This document shows positions 7,727 through 15,957 of a stretch of DNA of 64,000 nt, in pieces. A model generated the notes under the pieces. That model worked only from the letters and a program-made list of their open reading frames with translations. It had not been told where the DNA came from and did not search any database. Position 1 is the stretch's first letter, and every line of letters starts with the position of its first letter. The stretch comes from Pseudomonas abyssi (GTDB lineage Bacteria; Pseudomonadota; Gammaproteobacteria; Pseudomonadales; Pseudomonadaceae): NCBI RefSeq assembly GCF_002307495.1, contig NZ_NTMR01000024.1, positions 1-64,000 on the forward strand, written 5' to 3'. Position numbers and translations under genes: made by a program.

Positions 7727-8776
7727 ATGCTCTTTCGTCAACTGTTCGATGCTGCTTCCTCTACCTATACCTACCTGCTGGCGGACCCGGCCAGCGGCGA
7801 GGCCCTGCTGATCGACCCGGTGTTCGAGCAGAGCACCCGCGACCTGTCGCTGCTGCGCGAGCTGGGCCTGACCCTCAAGTTGGTGGTCGACACCCACGCC
7901 CACGCCGACCACGTCACAGCCGCCTGGTTGCTGAAGCAGAAAACCGGCTGCCAGATTGCCTCGGCGGCGGTGATCAACGCCGAGCACGTCGACCTGCCGC
8001 TGCAACCCGGCCAGCGCTTCGGCGTTAGCGGCATCGAGCTGGAAGCCCGCGCCACGCCCGGCCACACCGACGGCTGCATGAGCTACGTGCTGAGTGATCA
8101 GTCGATGGTGTTCACCGGCGACGCCCTGCTGATTCGCGGCTGCGGGCGCAGCGACTTTCAGCAAGGCAACCCGCATACGCTCTACCATTCGGTGGTCGAG
8201 CAGCTGTTCAGCCTGCCCGACAGCTGTGCGGTGTATCCGGCCCACGACTACAACGGCCGCACCAGCAGCAGCATCGATGAAGAGCGGCGCTGCAACGCAC
8301 GCTTGGGGGGCGACGCCAACGAGGCCGACTTTGTCGGTTACATGCAGGCGCTCAAGCTGCCGCACCCCAAGCGCATCGCGGAGGCGGTGCCGGCCAACCT
8401 GCGCAGCGGCTGCCCGCAGGACGGCCAGCTGCCGCCCGAGCCGGACTGGTCAAGCGACCTGCGCATGACCTACGCCGGTATTCCGGAGGTAGGCCCGCAA
8501 TGGCTGATGGAGCACCGCGATGCGGTCACCCTGCTGGATGTGCGCGAGCCGGGCGAGTGGCAGAACGAGCCGCTGCCGGCGCAGCTGGATAGCGTGGTGC
8601 AGATCCCGATCGGCAGCCTGGCCGACCGCGTTGCGGAGGTGCCGCAGGGCAAGCCGGTGGTCGCGCTCTGTCGCTCGGGCAAGCGTTCGTCGCTGGCCAC
8701 CGGCATCCTGCGCGGAGCGGGCTTTGAGCAGGTGGCCAGCCTGCACGGTGGGGTGCTGCCACTGGCGCAGCATTAA
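7727..8776 (+). CDS. blh: MBL-fold persulfide dioxygenase fused to rhodanese (Blh/ETHE1-like)
   Basis: Residues 1-235 are a metallo-beta-lactamase fold with the THAHADH metal motif and GHTDGCMSYVL, close to ETHE1/Blh persulfide dioxygenases. These use a mononuclear iron to oxidise glutathione persulfide to sulfite. Residues from about 250 to the end are a rhodanese domain (LLDVREPGEW) with the active-site loop CRSGKRS, which carries persulfide sulfur. Fused enzymes of this kind detoxify sulfide in BigR-controlled operons. I chose the ATG at 7727; a GTG at 7721 is the alternative. The upstream operator links it to the sulfur operon at 47.4-51.1 kb. Confidence 0.88.
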   Translation: MLFRQLFDAASSTYTYLLADPASGEALLIDPVFEQSTRDLSLLRELGLTLKLVVDTHAHADHVTAAWLLKQKTGCQIASAAVINAEHVDLPLQPGQRFGVSGIELEARATPGHTDGCMSYVLSDQSMVFTGDALLIRGCGRSDFQQGNPHTLYHSVVEQLFSLPDSCAVYPAHDYNGRTSSSIDEERRCNARLGGDANEADFVGYMQALKLPHPKRIAEAVPANLRSGCPQDGQLPPEPDWSSDLRMTYAGIPEVGPQWLMEHRDAVTLLDVREPGEWQNEPLPAQLDSVVQIPIGSLADRVAEVPQGKPVVALCRSGKRSSLATGILRGAGFEQVASLHGGVLPLAQH

Positions 8777-8803
8777 TCAGTGCTTCCTTAAATCTGCTGC
8801 TTT

Positions 8804-8834
8804 GCTGGTGCACGCACCTGGGCGTTGCACCAGC
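8804..8834 (+). terminator. Stem-loop after the persulfide dioxygenase gene
   Basis: GCTGGTGC and GCACCAGC form an 8-bp stem with a 15-base loop 28 bp after the stop codon. There is no clear T-run, so it may be a weak terminator or an mRNA-stabilising hairpin. Confidence 0.35.
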
Positions 8835-8929
8835 CCTGTGCATTTGCCGTGCATTTTGCGGTTATCGATGCGCTGCTGCTGGCCGCATGACAGCAGGAAC
8901 GCTAGAATTTCGCCGATTTCTTGAACAGA

Positions 8930-8945
8930 TGGCCAGCTTTTTGCT
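8930..8945 (+). promoter_or_regulatory. Sigma-54 promoter for the BMP-type binding protein gene
   Basis: TGGCCAGCTTTTTGCT has the invariant GG-N10-GC spacing of -24/-12 promoters and a good TTGCT at -12. It leaves a leader of about 60 bases before the ATG at 9019. Similar elements precede other genes of this nitrogen-scavenging region. Confidence 0.65.
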
Positions 8946-9018
8946 GTATCAGGAACCATCGGCCGCCGTCCAAGGACGCGGCACGGTCGCCAACAAGATC
9001 ATATCCAGGAGAAGTTAC

Positions 9019-10089
9019 ATGAGTCTGAAACGCACGCTTGCCCTCGCCGCAGCGCTGACCCTGCCATTGCAGGCCGTGGCTGCCGACGATCCGCTGAAAG
9101 TCGGCTTTGTCTACGTGGGCCCCATCGGGGACCACGGCTGGAGCTACCAGCATGACCAGGGCCGCAAGGAGCTGGAAGCCCACTTTGGCGACAAGGTCCA
9201 GACCACCTACGTTGAAAACGTCAACGAAGGCGCCGACGCCGAGCGTACCATCCGCCGTCTGGCCCAGGCCGGCAACGATGTCATCTTCACCACGTCCTTC
9301 GGCTTCATGAACGCCACCGAGCGCGTGGCTGCCGACTACCCGGACAAGACCTTCCTGCACGCCACCGGCTACAAGCAGGCCGAGAACCTGGGCACCTACC
9401 TGTCGGTGACCTATGAAGGCCGCTACGTCACCGGTACTGCTGCCGGTCTGGTCACCGAGAGCAACGTGCTGGGCTACATCGCCTCCTTCCCGATTCCGGA
9501 AGTCATCCGCGACATCAACGCCACCTACCTGGGCGCCAAAGCCGTTAACCCGGACATCGAGCTGAAAGTTGTGTGGGTCAACACCTGGTTTGACCCGGCC
9601 AAGGAAGCCGACGCCGCCAACACCCTGATGGACCAAGGCGCTGACGTCATCATCCAGCACACCGACAGCCCGGCTCCGCTGCTGGCTGCGCAAAAGCGCG
9701 GCGTCTGGGGCGTGGGTCAGGCGTCTGACATGAGCCACTTTGCGCCTGAAGCCCACCTGCTGTCAGTGGTGAACCACTGGGGCCCGTACTACATCGACAC
9801 CGTACAGGCCGTGATGGATGGCAACTGGGAGTCGGCTGACTACTGGGGCGGCATCAGCGATGACGTTATCCAGATCAAGGAAATCAACGCCAAGCTGACC
9901 GACGAGCAACGCGCCAAAGTTGAAGGCGTCATCACCGCCATCAAGAGCGGCGAGTTTCATCCCTTCACTGGCCCGATCAAGGACCAGAGCGGCACCGAAC
10001 GCGTAGCCGAAGGCGCCAGCATGACCCGCGAAGAGCTTGCCACCATGGACTGGTACGTCGAAGGCATGACCGCGACCATTCCGAAGTAA
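9019..10089 (+). CDS. BMP family ABC substrate-binding protein
   Basis: The 356-residue periplasmic binding protein belongs to the BMP/PnrA/Med family (Bmp domain), whose characterised members bind nucleosides and purines. The signal peptide (residues 1-22) ends AVAADD. The family's N-terminal pattern KVGFVYVGPIGDHGWSYQHD is clear. The start is the ATG after AGGAGAAGTTAC; in-frame sequence further upstream lacks a signal peptide. No ATPase or permease of the matching class is adjacent, so it is an orphan that must share a transporter encoded elsewhere. Its neighbourhood of 8-oxoguanine deaminases supports a purine-like ligand, which is inference. Confidence 0.88.
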   Translation: MSLKRTLALAAALTLPLQAVAADDPLKVGFVYVGPIGDHGWSYQHDQGRKELEAHFGDKVQTTYVENVNEGADAERTIRRLAQAGNDVIFTTSFGFMNATERVAADYPDKTFLHATGYKQAENLGTYLSVTYEGRYVTGTAAGLVTESNVLGYIASFPIPEVIRDINATYLGAKAVNPDIELKVVWVNTWFDPAKEADAANTLMDQGADVIIQHTDSPAPLLAAQKRGVWGVGQASDMSHFAPEAHLLSVVNHWGPYYIDTVQAVMDGNWESADYWGGISDDVIQIKEINAKLTDEQRAKVEGVITAIKSGEFHPFTGPIKDQSGTERVAEGASMTREELATMDWYVEGMTATIPK

Positions 10090-10140
10090 GCCTGCCCCGC
10101 ACCGCCCGCCAACGGCGGGTGCTGCAAGACAGCACCAAAG

Positions 10141-10170
10141 CCCGCGCCAGCACACGGCGCGGGCTTTTTT
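10141..10170 (+). terminator. Rho-independent terminator of the BMP-type gene
   Basis: CCCGCGCC and GGCGCGGG form a GC-rich stem followed directly by CTTTTTT, about 50 bases after the stop codon. Confidence 0.85.
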
Positions 10171-10311
10171 GTGGGCGGCCTAAGTAGGGCGGCCTAAGCC
10201 AAAGGCGTGGCCGCGCTCTGCACCCGCAAAGGTCGAGTTCCCGCTCGACCAGCAAACCGCCGTGCAACCCCGTGGCCGAGTCAAGCCTCGGCCCTCCCAG
10301 CCCCAAAAACA

Positions 10312-10339
10312 ACAAACCCGGCACAGTAGCCGGGTTTGT
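10312..10339 (-). terminator. Terminator of the first 2OG-oxygenase gene
   Basis: ACAAACCCGGC pairs with GCCGGGTTTGT. On the minus strand the stem is followed by the T-rich run TGTTTTT. It lies just beyond the oxygenase stop codon and faces the BMP gene terminator. Confidence 0.75.
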
Positions 10340-10356
10340 CTAACACCGCTGAGACG

Positions 10357-11370
10357 TTACTTCTTGGCTTCAGCAAAGTTTGCCTGAATGCGCTGCAGCA
10401 GGTAGTCGGCCGCCGAGATCGGCGGGTATTTGCCGGCCGGAGTCTCGATCATCACTTCTTTATTGGCTTGGCAGAAGAACGCCATGCTGTAACGCGGGCC
10501 ACGGTACTCGCCCGGCTTGGGCATGCGCACGCGGTGCAGGGTGGACTTGAGCTGATCGTCGCTCCAGCGCATCAGCATGTCACCAATGTTGCAGGTGATG
10601 ATGTCGTCACGCGGAATTACGCTGCTCCACTCGCGGTTGTCACCGGCGCCTTCTGCGTCTTTACCGGGGCTGACCTGCAGGCCGCCCTGACCTTCCTTCT
10701 GAAACACCATGGTCAGGCAGTCAAAGTCGGTGTGCGCACCGGCGCGCCAGAGGCTTTCGTCCAGGTCTTCTTCCGGCATCGGCAGGTAGTGCAGCAGGCG
10801 CAGGGTGCTCTGGTAATCAGGCAGGCTGCGGTCGTGGGCTTTGGTGAAAAAGTCGCGGGCAAAACCCAGACGCTCGGCAAAGCAGGACAGCACGTCCATG
10901 CCCAGACGCCAGGCGCGGTATTCAAAATCCAGCATGATGCGCTGGAACTCCGGCACCACGGTCTGGTTGGGCCACAGGTCATCCATGTGCGGCAGGGTGA
11001 TCTGGTAGGACTCTTTCTGGTCAGCCGTGCGGGTCGAAGGGCGCACCTGCGACATGAACTCCCAACCGGCGTTCAGACCTTTCTTCAGCGGGAAGCGGGC
11101 TTTTTCGTCGTTGGACAGGGCAAAGAAGGCTTCAGACAGGGCAAAGGCGCTCTGCACCAGCTTGACGTCCAGACCGTGGTTGACCAGCTGAAAGAAGCCG
11201 ACTTCGGTCGCGGCGCTCCACAGTTGATCAGTGATCTCGCTGCGACGGTTCTCAAAGTCGGTCAGGTCGATCAGCGGAATCTCGCGCACGGTTTCCTTGC
11301 CCATGCCGCCGAAGGTGGTTTCCAGCTGCAGTTCTTTCAGGCCGTATTCAGGGGTTGTTGCGGTTGTCAT
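10357..11370 (-). CDS. Fe(II)/2-oxoglutarate oxygenase, isopenicillin-N-synthase-like (1 of 3)
   Basis: At 337 residues it is a DIOX_N plus 2OG-FeII_Oxy protein. The iron site is HTDFD in the middle and HRVRMP later, and RYSMAFF supplies the arginine that holds the 2OG carboxylate. The N-terminal domain shows IPLIDLTDF and VGFFQLVNHG. It shares this plan with the proteins at 17646-18575 and 20371-21339. The three sit among deaminases and importers, and oxygenases of this type accompany 8-oxoguanine deaminase in Pseudomonas genomes. A purine or other N-heterocycle is the likely substrate, by inference only. Confidence 0.85.
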   Translation of the reverse strand: MTTATTPEYGLKELQLETTFGGMGKETVREIPLIDLTDFENRRSEITDQLWSAATEVGFFQLVNHGLDVKLVQSAFALSEAFFALSNDEKARFPLKKGLNAGWEFMSQVRPSTRTADQKESYQITLPHMDDLWPNQTVVPEFQRIMLDFEYRAWRLGMDVLSCFAERLGFARDFFTKAHDRSLPDYQSTLRLLHYLPMPEEDLDESLWRAGAHTDFDCLTMVFQKEGQGGLQVSPGKDAEGAGDNREWSSVIPRDDIITCNIGDMLMRWSDDQLKSTLHRVRMPKPGEYRGPRYSMAFFCQANKEVMIETPAGKYPPISAADYLLQRIQANFAEAKK

Positions 11371-11571
11371 GTTGAATCTCCGAGTAGTCCCATTGGGGCA
11401 AATGGTGCGGAGAATGACGCGGGCGGGGAGTCGGAAAGAGGCTGTGGTCAGTCAGTCCGGCGTCCACCGCGCGATGCGCATTGTCCGCTAACTGAGCAAT
11501 GACCTGGGGTGTTGCCCCCTGACAGCTTCTACTCACGTTGCCGAGGATAATCCTCAGGCACAAATACTCAA

Positions 11572-11588
11572 GCAGTTATTGCGCCAAC
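11572..11588 (-). promoter_or_regulatory. Possible sigma-54 promoter for the first oxygenase gene
   Basis: Read on the minus strand, GTTGGCGCAATAACTGC has GG-N10-GC spacing with TTGGCGC near the -24 consensus, but a poor -12 (ACTGC). It lies about 200 bases upstream of the oxygenase ATG. This is a weak call on its own and gains weight from the stronger copies nearby. Confidence 0.35.
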
Positions 11589-11771
11589 TTGAGCAAACCC
11601 GACGAACGCGCCGGCTGACGCGGCGTAGCGCAAATCGCTGGTCTGCCGATGACCTGCCTGGCTGCACCGCGATCGCGCAAAAGCTGACCATTCGCACCGG
11701 ATTTGATCATTTCAGTCACCTTGCCCAAGGCGCACGCCTGATGAATCGGTGCCTGCACGGACGCTGACGGG

Positions 11772-11790
11772 TTGGTCAAAAAATTGCACT
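11772..11790 (+). promoter_or_regulatory. Sigma-54 promoter for 8-oxoguanine deaminase 1
   Basis: TTGGTCAAAAAATTGCACT has GG-N10-GC spacing with a consensus TTGC at -12. It leaves a leader of about 130 bases, which ends in a fragment of repeat B (11850-11882). The rest of the 559-base gap 11371-11929 holds the divergent promoter region; no small gene is convincing there. Confidence 0.6.
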
Positions 11791-11849
11791 CTTTACCGCA
11801 GCACCGCATGCTGCGGTCACATCAACACAACGCAACAGAGTAGAAGCGG

Positions 11850-11882
11850 TCAGGGGCGTGAGGCATTGATCCGTGCTTCCCC
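11850..11882 (+). repeat. Solo end of repeat B in the deaminase leader
   Basis: GGGGCGTGAGGCATTGATCC followed by GTGCTTCCCC matches the right end of repeat B2 (30395-30426) at about 26 of 32 positions. Only one end is present, so it looks like a decayed or partly deleted copy. It lies about 48 bases upstream of the deaminase ATG. Confidence 0.5.
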
Positions 11883-11929
11883 AGCTCCAGGACATTGCTC
11901 TTTGGCAGCAACAGAGGAGCAGTACCTGC

Positions 11930-13282
11930 ATGGCGTACCTGATCAAGAACGCACAAGCCGTCTTTTCCCCCACCGCCGCAGACGCGACCGATATCCGCAT
12001 CAGCGACGGCAAGATCACCGAACTCGGGCGCAATCTTGCGCCGGCCGCCGACGAAACCCTGATCGATGCCCGTGGCTGCGTGGCCTGGCCCGGTCTGGTC
12101 AACACTCACCACCATCTGGCCCAGTCGATCATGAAGGGCGTGCCCGGCGGCCTGAACCAGAACCTCAACGACTGGCTGGGCTCGGTACCCTACCGCTACT
12201 GGCCCAAGGTCACTCCGGAGCTGATGTACCACGCCGCGCGTCTGGGCCTGTATGAACTGCTGCGCTCGGGCGGCACTACCTGCGCCGATCACCACTACCT
12301 GTATCACGCCACCACCAGCCCCGAGCTGGAGGATGCCGTCTGGCGCGCTGCGGACGAACTCGGCATGCGCCTGGTACTGTGCCGCGGCAGCGCTACCTCA
12401 GTCGGCAGCCACCACGGCATGCTCGAACACGGCATCTCCCCGGAAACCATCGGCCAGATCATTGAACGCCTGGATGCCAGCCGCGTGCGTTATCACCAGG
12501 ACGGCGGCGACGCCATGCGCAAACTGGTGGTCGCGCCGACCAGCCTGATTCACTCCAGCGACCCGGATGGCCTGCGCGAACAAGCCGCCTACGCCCGCGA
12601 GTTCAAGCTGGGCATGCACTCGCACCTGCTGGAAGTGGATTTTGACGAGGTCGCCTCGCTGAAAAAGTACGGCAAGCGCGCCGTGGACTACGCCGGTGAT
12701 TGCGGATGGCTGGGCGATGACGTCTGGTTTGCCCACCTGGTGCATTGCGACGACTACATCATCGACCGCCTCGCCAGCACCGGCACCGGCATCGCCCACT
12801 GCCCCACCTCCAACTGCCGCCTGGGCAGCGGCATCGCCCCGGCGATCAAAATGGAACAGGCCGGCATGTCGATCACCCTGGGTGTGGACGGCTCCGCCTC
12901 GGCCGAATCCGGCTCCATGCTGCAGGAGCTGAACCTGGCCTGGCTGATCCACCGCGCCGTCCACGGCCCGGACGCCACCACCCTGGAGAAGGTACTCGGC
13001 TGGGGCAGCCGCAACGGCGCCGAGCTGCTTGGCCTGCACGATGTCGGCGAGATCAAGGTCGGCATGGCCGCCGATCTGGTGCTGTTCGATATCAACCAGC
13101 CGCGCTTTGCCGGCGTGCACAGCCCGCTCACCGCCCCGCTGATGTGTGGCGAACCGGCCAGCGTGAAATACAGCTTTATCCAGGGCCGCCCGGCGGTGGA
13201 TAACGGCGATATCTGTGGGCTGGATGAAGCCGAGCTGACAGCGCGGGTACAGGAGTCGGTGGCGCAGTTGATTCGGAGCTGA
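11930..13282 (+). CDS. 8-oxoguanine deaminase (amidohydrolase) 1
   Basis: This 450-residue amidohydrolase matches the 8-oxoguanine deaminase group (P. aeruginosa PA0142 type), which converts 8-oxoguanine to urate with ammonia release. The metal site is visible as NTHHHLAQSI, the histidine of GMHSHLLE, the HCDD segment (LVHCDDY) and the catalytic aspartate in GVDGSASAES. The ATG at 11930 is chosen because GAGGAG precedes it and the protein then starts in the family's usual MAYLIKNA way; an in-frame ATG at 11873 would add 19 untypical residues. It probably feeds purine catabolism with the nearby oxygenases and importers. Confidence 0.88.
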   Translation: MAYLIKNAQAVFSPTAADATDIRISDGKITELGRNLAPAADETLIDARGCVAWPGLVNTHHHLAQSIMKGVPGGLNQNLNDWLGSVPYRYWPKVTPELMYHAARLGLYELLRSGGTTCADHHYLYHATTSPELEDAVWRAADELGMRLVLCRGSATSVGSHHGMLEHGISPETIGQIIERLDASRVRYHQDGGDAMRKLVVAPTSLIHSSDPDGLREQAAYAREFKLGMHSHLLEVDFDEVASLKKYGKRAVDYAGDCGWLGDDVWFAHLVHCDDYIIDRLASTGTGIAHCPTSNCRLGSGIAPAIKMEQAGMSITLGVDGSASAESGSMLQELNLAWLIHRAVHGPDATTLEKVLGWGSRNGAELLGLHDVGEIKVGMAADLVLFDINQPRFAGVHSPLTAPLMCGEPASVKYSFIQGRPAVDNGDICGLDEAELTARVQESVAQLIRS

Positions 13283-13434
13283 TTCTGGGAGGGCCGGGTT
13301 TTAACTCGGCCAGCGCGTTGGCTTGCTTCACTAAAGCAATAGGCACCCAGCATCTATTCGCTTCGATGTCGCGACGCTCGGGCCACGGCATGCCGTGGCC
13401 GCACGACCTGCACCACTGCACCATTGGCTGGCTC

Positions 13435-13930
13435 GCTACGCCGCCTTCTAGCTCGCCTTTCGCCTTCCCGGCGAGCCAAGGGGGGCTGCTTGCCCAGCCC
13501 CCCAAAGGGAAGCGCTAACCCATTTCACACACCCTCTGCGAGTGTTCAAGCATGCAGATGCAAGGCGCGATGTGCAGTCAATAGTGGTTCTATTGGCAAG
13601 CAGCGCAACGCTGTCAGATGCATGCTTGAGCGCTCGCCCTGCGGGGCGGTCAGGCCGGTCCGAACTCTGCGTTGTGATTTCTCGACAGGTCCCGGCATGC
13701 CTTCGAAACCACGCCTTGATTGCGAACCGGCCTGAGCGCCAGAGGGTATGTGAAATGGATTAGCGCTTCCCTGAATCCCCCGGGGCACCCGACTACGCGG
13801 CCCTGCGGGTTCGCTGCGTTGCTCGGGCTAGCGGGGGTCGGCAGAACTCGTCGCTGCGCTCCTCAAACATGCTGCCGCCCTATCTCCCGCCAGCCCTGCG
13901 CTACTCGCCGGCGTAAACGGGACTCGAGTC
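13435..13930 (-). repeat. Structured repeat family A, copy A2, interrupted by repeat B1
   Basis: On the minus strand this reads as family A: GTTTACGCCGGCGAGTAGCG, stem GGGCGGCAG with CTGCCGACCC around ATGTTTGAG...CGAGTT, then AACGCAGCGAACCCG. The A sequence breaks at GCCCCGGGGGATTCAG, where B1 (13508-13770) begins. It resumes with GGGGGGCTGGGCAAGCAGCC and ends CGCCGGGAAGGCG. The same break with the same flanks occurs in copy A4. The unassigned stretch 13283-13434 before it contains only hairpin-rich sequence and no gene. Confidence 0.8.
13508..13770 (-). repeat. Structured repeat family B, copy B1
   Basis: A 263-bp element with matching inverted ends (GGAAGCGCTAACCCATTTC and, reversed, GGAAGCGCTAATCCATTTC). 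Inside, CTCAGGCCGGT pairs with ACCGGCCTGA, and GCCAATAG pairs with CTATTG. The outer arms differ from those of B2 and B3 yet still match each other within this copy. It is embedded in repeat A2. Confidence 0.8.
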
Positions 13931-14116
13931 CGTGCATGCGCCACGTTCGCTTTTGCACGGCAAGGCCACGCTACTTGAGCGAGCCTTTAACCGTATTCAG
14001 GGTTGGCAAACGCGCAGTGCGGTAGCAATATCAAATCACCGCACTTCTCGCGGCCCCATTGGGAGGCATGGATGCTACAGAGACTCGACACATTTCACCT
14101 CGAATACCCAACAGCG

Positions 14117-14291
14117 CCATCACCTGTGCGCAAGCCGACACCGTCGACCAACGGAACATTAAGCCTCGTGCGGCTTAACGTTCCGCACTCGCGGCAGAGC
14201 GCTGCTAACTCATTGATATACAATAAAATACTAGACCGCTCTAGTCCGGCGCTATGCCGCGCCTTAAAGTTAGCGCGATCTAATCACTGTT
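14117..14291 (+). repeat. 175-bp repeat R, copy 2
   Basis: This is the second copy of the repeat at 2-175. The internal dyad is clearer here: GGAACATTAAGCC pairs with GGCTTAACGTTCC around a 6-base loop. It precedes the DUF4145 cassette as copy 1 precedes the ATPase gene. The 13931-14116 stretch before it shows no gene or further repeat. Confidence 0.7.
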
Positions 14292-14434
14292 ATTTGCGCG
14301 ATAGCGAGCGAGACCCCATATCAGCATAGTGCAAACCGCACAGAATGCTGTATATCCAAACAGTATATTGGCTGCAGCTGATATGAGCACAAAGTCTAGG
14401 AAATGAAATTGACAGACCTCCGCCTAACATCAAA

Positions 14435-14499
14435 CCTTAAGACCAAGTGGTTGCCGGGAAGCACCGAGTGCTGTACCGGACAACCACTTGGTCTTAAGG
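14435..14499. repeat. Perfect 19-bp inverted repeat
   Basis: CCTTAAGACCAAGTGGTTG and CAACCACTTGGTCTTAAGG are exact complements separated by 27 bases. An attC-like left boundary GCCTAAC lies 7 bases before the left arm, but I see no matching GTTAGGC on the right. It may be a decayed attC site or the footprint of another mobile element. Confidence 0.6.
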
Positions 14500-14600
14500 C
14501 AGAGAAGAGGCCATCAATTGCTCATCCCCCTCGCTCGCTATTCGGCAAGCTGTTGGCGTATCCATTTGCTGTGGCAAATGTCAGTGCAACGCCATCAGCA

Positions 14601-14665
14601 AATAACAAGTCGCCAAGTCACACACTCGCGCAAGCGCGACTGGTGCTTGGCTTCACACGTTATGT
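14601..14665 (+). other. attC-like site upstream of the DUF4145 gene
   Basis: ATAACAAGTCGCCAAG at the left pairs with CTTGGCTTCACACGTTAT at the right, with mismatched bulges as in attC sites, around an inner CGCGCAAGCGCG palindrome. A further hairpin (GGCGT, CATTTGC and GCAAATG, ACGCC) lies just upstream at about 14554-14593. Together with 15454-15523 it brackets the DUF4145 gene as one cassette. Confidence 0.65.
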
Positions 14666-14689
14666 GCTCAATAAGATAGGAGTCTGATT

Positions 14690-15433
14690 TTGGACTTAAG
14701 CCCGAAATTCAAAAGCGAAAAATTTCAGTGCCCACACTGCCAAGTTGCCTCGCAACAGGCTTGGTTTGATTTGAATAGCTCTAGTGGCGCTGCGAACAAA
14801 ATTCTGAACCACGTTTTCTATGACTACAGAACGCATATTCAAGATTATAAACAAGAAGCTATTGCTCACTTTATAGCGCAGGTAGAGGTTGCAAATAAAA
14901 GGCATATGTCTGAATTTGTTCCTAAAGGATTTTCTGTAGCTACCTGTTCATCATGTGGCGATATATCTCTTTGGGTAAATCAAGAGATTGTCTACCCGAA
15001 ACAGACAAGTGTGGCTCCGCCAAATGAAGACATGGAGCAGGAGATACAAAATCTTTATCTAGAAGCATCAACTATTGTTGTTGATTCTCCAAAAGGCGCT
15101 ACAGCTTTACTGCGTTTAGCTCTGCAACTACTTCTTAAACAGCTAGGCAAGTCGGGCAAGAACATCAACAATGATATTAAAGAACTCGTCGCTGATGGAT
15201 TGAGTCCAAAAATTCAGAAAGCACTAGACCTTCTACGTGTTGTTGGCAATAACGCGGTTCATCCAGGCCAGATAGACCTTGAAGATGGTCGTGATATAGC
15301 TCTGAAACTCTTTCATGTGCTTAATTTCATCGCCGACGAAATGATTTCAAAGCCTAAAGAGCTTGATCTTTTGTATTCGGACGTTGTGCCAGAGGAAACT
15401 CAGCAGCATATTAATGAGCGAGACGGGAAGTAA
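14690..15433 (+). CDS. DUF4145 domain protein with N-terminal zinc ribbon
   Basis: The 247-residue protein starts at TTG, with AGGAG seven bases upstream. Residues 1-105 hold two Cys pairs (CPHC near residue 14, CSSC near 87) that would form a split zinc ribbon. The C-terminal half (LALQLLLKQLGKSG...VVGNNAVHPG) is the alpha-helical DUF4145 domain, which has the RNxxxH-like pattern of HEPN-type proteins as NNAVH. DUF4145 proteins occur alone and fused to restriction or other defence enzymes; no activity is established. The gene is AT-rich against its GC-rich neighbours and flanked by attC-like sites, so it is probably acquired. Confidence 0.8.
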   Translation: MDLSPKFKSEKFQCPHCQVASQQAWFDLNSSSGAANKILNHVFYDYRTHIQDYKQEAIAHFIAQVEVANKRHMSEFVPKGFSVATCSSCGDISLWVNQEIVYPKQTSVAPPNEDMEQEIQNLYLEASTIVVDSPKGATALLRLALQLLLKQLGKSGKNINNDIKELVADGLSPKIQKALDLLRVVGNNAVHPGQIDLEDGRDIALKLFHVLNFIADEMISKPKELDLLYSDVVPEETQQHINERDGK

Positions 15434-15453
15434 GGACTTATACCAGAGCTGCA

Positions 15454-15523
15454 CATAACAAGCGCATGTTGCCGGACTGGTTTTCCGCTTCGCTCCAAAC
15501 CAGCCGCAAATGCGTGCGTAATG
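15454..15523 (+). other. attC-like site after the DUF4145 gene
   Basis: CATAACAAGCGCATGTTGC pairs with GCAAATGCGTGCGTAATG, and inside it CTGGTTT pairs with AAACCAG around CCGCTTCGC. The left end is nearly the same as that of the site at 1749 (TAACAAGCGCATG). The right boundary has GTAA instead of GTTA, so the site may be degenerate. It begins 20 bases after the DUF4145 stop codon. Confidence 0.6.
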
Positions 15524-15592
15524 CGGAAACAGCACCGAAGGAATTAGCACCCATAAAATGCCCAAGCTGTGCTTTACCGCCAAAATACATGA

Positions 15593-15872
15593 CCAATGCA
15601 CGGACCCCAGGTCCCCGTTTACGCGGGCGAGTAGCGCAGGGCTGGCGGGAAATAGGACGGCAGCATGTCTGAGGCTCGAAGAGCCGAGTTCTGCCGGCCC
15701 CCGTTAGCCCGAGCAACGCAGCGAACCCGAAGGGCCGCGTAGCCGGTGTGGCCTTTCTTTTGGTTACTTTTCTTTGGCCACGCAAAGAAAAGTGACTCGC
15801 CGTCAGGGCGAAAGGCTGATCGGAACGACCCTCCGCCGCACCTGAAGAACACAAAGCGTGGGAACCATCAAC
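15593..15872 (+). repeat. Structured repeat family A, copy A3
   Basis: An uninterrupted copy of family A. Its variable stems are GGACGGCAG with CTGCCGGCC, GGCTC with GAGCC at the tip, and ACTTTTCTTTG with CAAAGAAAAGT around the conserved GCCACG loop. As with A1, it lies about 70-90 bases after a cassette's attC-like site. No gene is supported in 15434-15957. Confidence 0.8.
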
Positions 15873-15957
15873 AGGTCACGCCGGTGCAGGTGCGACCACG
15901 GGCACTGCACGCAGTGCCCCTACGGGTGCATGGACGCCGGTCCGCGCAGACTCGTGT

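Noticed and set aside
8772-8788. Repeat-B-like end at the persulfide dioxygenase stop codon
   Set aside because: The match is short and part of it is coding sequence. It was mentioned under another finding but is not strong enough for a feature.
11371-11771. A riboswitch or small RNA gene in the gap between the first oxygenase and the deaminase
   Set aside because: No purine-riboswitch core or terminator-antiterminator arrangement was visible. Only promoter-like elements could be supported.
13540-13763. Short open frames within repeats A and B
   Set aside because: They fall in structured repeat sequence, differ between copies and have no ribosome binding site.
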